Assembly: GCA_003696465.1 (NCBI GenBank)
Contig: RFHG01000386.1
Coordinates: 1 to 6,808 of the forward strand
Origin: Gammaproteobacteria bacterium
Lineage (GTDB): Bacteria > Pseudomonadota > Gammaproteobacteria > J044
DNA: 6,808 bases
Direction of reading: 5' to 3'
Part shown: piece after piece, positions 6,062 to 6,808 of the stretch
Numbering within the stretch: the first letter of the stretch is position 1
Layout of the letters: each line of letters opens with the position of its first letter
Made by a program: the position numbers and the translations under genes
The notes under the pieces: generated by a model
Seen by the model: only the letters and a program-made list of their open reading frames with translations
Databases searched by the model: none
Told to the model about the DNA's origin: nothing

Positions 6062-6804
6062 GCCAGTACGTCTATGGCTTTCATGCCGTCGAGGCCAGCC
6101 TTCGGCAGAACCCGGAGCAGGCCCGTGTCCTCTATCACGATCCTCGCCGCCGTGACCGGCGGCTACAGTCGCTGGTCGATCGGGCCCGGAGTCTGGGCGT
6201 ACGTGTCGAGCAGGTCGACAAGGCACGTCTTGACACCCTGAGTGGAGGTGGACGCCATCAGGGTGTGGTGCTCGAAAGCGAGGGCCGCCCACCCCTGACC
6301 GAATCCGACCTGCCAGAGCTCATCCGCGCCAGCGAGCGCCCCCTGGTGCTCGTGCTCGATGGCGTAACCGATCCGCACAACCTCGGCGCCTGCCTGAGAA
6401 CCGCCGATGCGGCAGGCGCCACCTGTGTGCTGGCCCCGCGTGACAAGGCTGCCGGCCTGACACCGGTGGCGCGCAAGGTGGCGGCCGGTGCGGCGGAATG
6501 GCTCCCCTTCATCCAGGTCACCAACCTGGCCCGTGCACTGGAGCACCTCAAGCAGTTGGGTCTGTGGGTCATCGGTACCGCGGGCGAGGGCAGCGAGAGC
6601 CTGTATGCCTGCGACCTGGCCGTTCCGGTAGCTCTGGTGATGGGTGCCGAGGGCAAGGGCCTGCGGCGCCTGACCCGGGAACATTGCGACCAGCTGGTGC
6701 ACATTCCCATGGCCGGCCGGGTGGAGAGTCTTAATGTCTCCGTCGCGGCCGGTGTCTGTCTGTTCGAGGCCCTGCGCCAGCGTCTGGCCGTAGCGGCCAA
6801 CTGA
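6058..6804 (+). CDS. rlmB: 23S rRNA (guanosine-2251-2'-O)-methyltransferase RlmB
   Basis: This 248-residue SPOUT-class (SpoU/TrmH) enzyme uses S-adenosylmethionine to methylate the 2'-OH of G2251 in the P loop of 23S rRNA. The N-terminal substrate-binding domain (about 1-75) begins YGFHAVEASL and includes GGGRHQGVV (63-71). The catalytic domain shows all three SPOUT motifs: DGVTDPHNLGACLRTADAAG (101-120, with N108 and R114), VMGAEGKGLRRLTRE (194-208, with E198), and IPMAGRVESLNVSVAAG (216-232, with N226), which forms the cofactor-binding knot. The length matches E. coli RlmB (243 aa) and the motif numbering coincides. Its ATG overlaps the rnr stop as ATGA, indicating translational coupling; the upstream AAGAAGAAGGG lies in the rnr tail codons. 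In Pseudomonas-type genomes the next gene is often rpsF, but the window ends four bases after the stop, so this cannot be seen. Confidence 0.97.
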   Translation: MSQYVYGFHAVEASLRQNPEQARVLYHDPRRRDRRLQSLVDRARSLGVRVEQVDKARLDTLSGGGRHQGVVLESEGRPPLTESDLPELIRASERPLVLVLDGVTDPHNLGACLRTADAAGATCVLAPRDKAAGLTPVARKVAAGAAEWLPFIQVTNLARALEHLKQLGLWVIGTAGEGSESLYACDLAVPVALVMGAEGKGLRRLTREHCDQLVHIPMAGRVESLNVSVAAGVCLFEALRQRLAVAAN

Positions 6805-6808
6805 TCCC

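Noticed and set aside
3626..6292. 888-codon open frame on the minus strand opposite rnr and the start of rlmB
   Set aside because: It is antisense to two well-identified genes, runs across their promoter region and shows no family motif. Its length reflects avoidance of certain codons in the real genes, not selection on this frame.

Overview
This window is a GC-rich stretch of bacterial chromosome that most likely comes from a gammaproteobacterium. The basis is the rnr-rlmB pair sitting next to a tRNA-Leu gene, the close match of the RlmB and tRNA-Leu(CAG) sequences to their enteric counterparts as I remember them, and a sigma-70-type tRNA promoter with a GC-rich discriminator. A Chromatiales-like or Pseudomonas-like relative is plausible, but I cannot fix the genus.

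Layout from left to right. Positions 1-165 hold the end of a cation diffusion facilitator (metal efflux) gene that stops soon after its last membrane helix. A DedA-family membrane protein gene follows on the same strand after 18 bases (184-786). It runs convergently into a large P3A-type (plasma-membrane H+-ATPase-like) P-type ATPase gene on the minus strand (803-3388). Upstream of the ATPase, also on the minus strand, lie an intrinsic terminator (about 3477-3495), a tRNA-Leu(CAG) gene with an encoded CCA (3510-3596), and its promoter. Divergently, from a promoter that begins only 8 bases from the tRNA -35 box, runs the plus-strand operon rnr (RNase R, 3746-6061) and rlmB (23S rRNA Gm2251 2'-O-methyltransferase, 6058-6804), whose stop and start overlap as ATGA. 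The window ends four bases after rlmB.

Functionally the window has two halves. The left half is membrane ion physiology: a metal/H+ antiporter, a DedA protein (members of this family have been linked to the proton motive force and to lipid handling), and a proton-pumping ATPase candidate. The right half is RNA metabolism: a tRNA, a processive 3'-5' exoribonuclease, and a ribosomal RNA methyltransferase. The two halves meet at the tRNA gene.

I found no CRISPR array, insertion sequence, phage gene or other obviously new system. The points most worth a second look are an insertion of roughly 50 residues in the cytoplasmic domain of the ATPase, loss of two of the four charged residues considered essential in E. 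coli DedA proteins, a CDF transporter lacking its C-terminal cytoplasmic domain, and the compact back-to-back tRNA/rnr promoter region.
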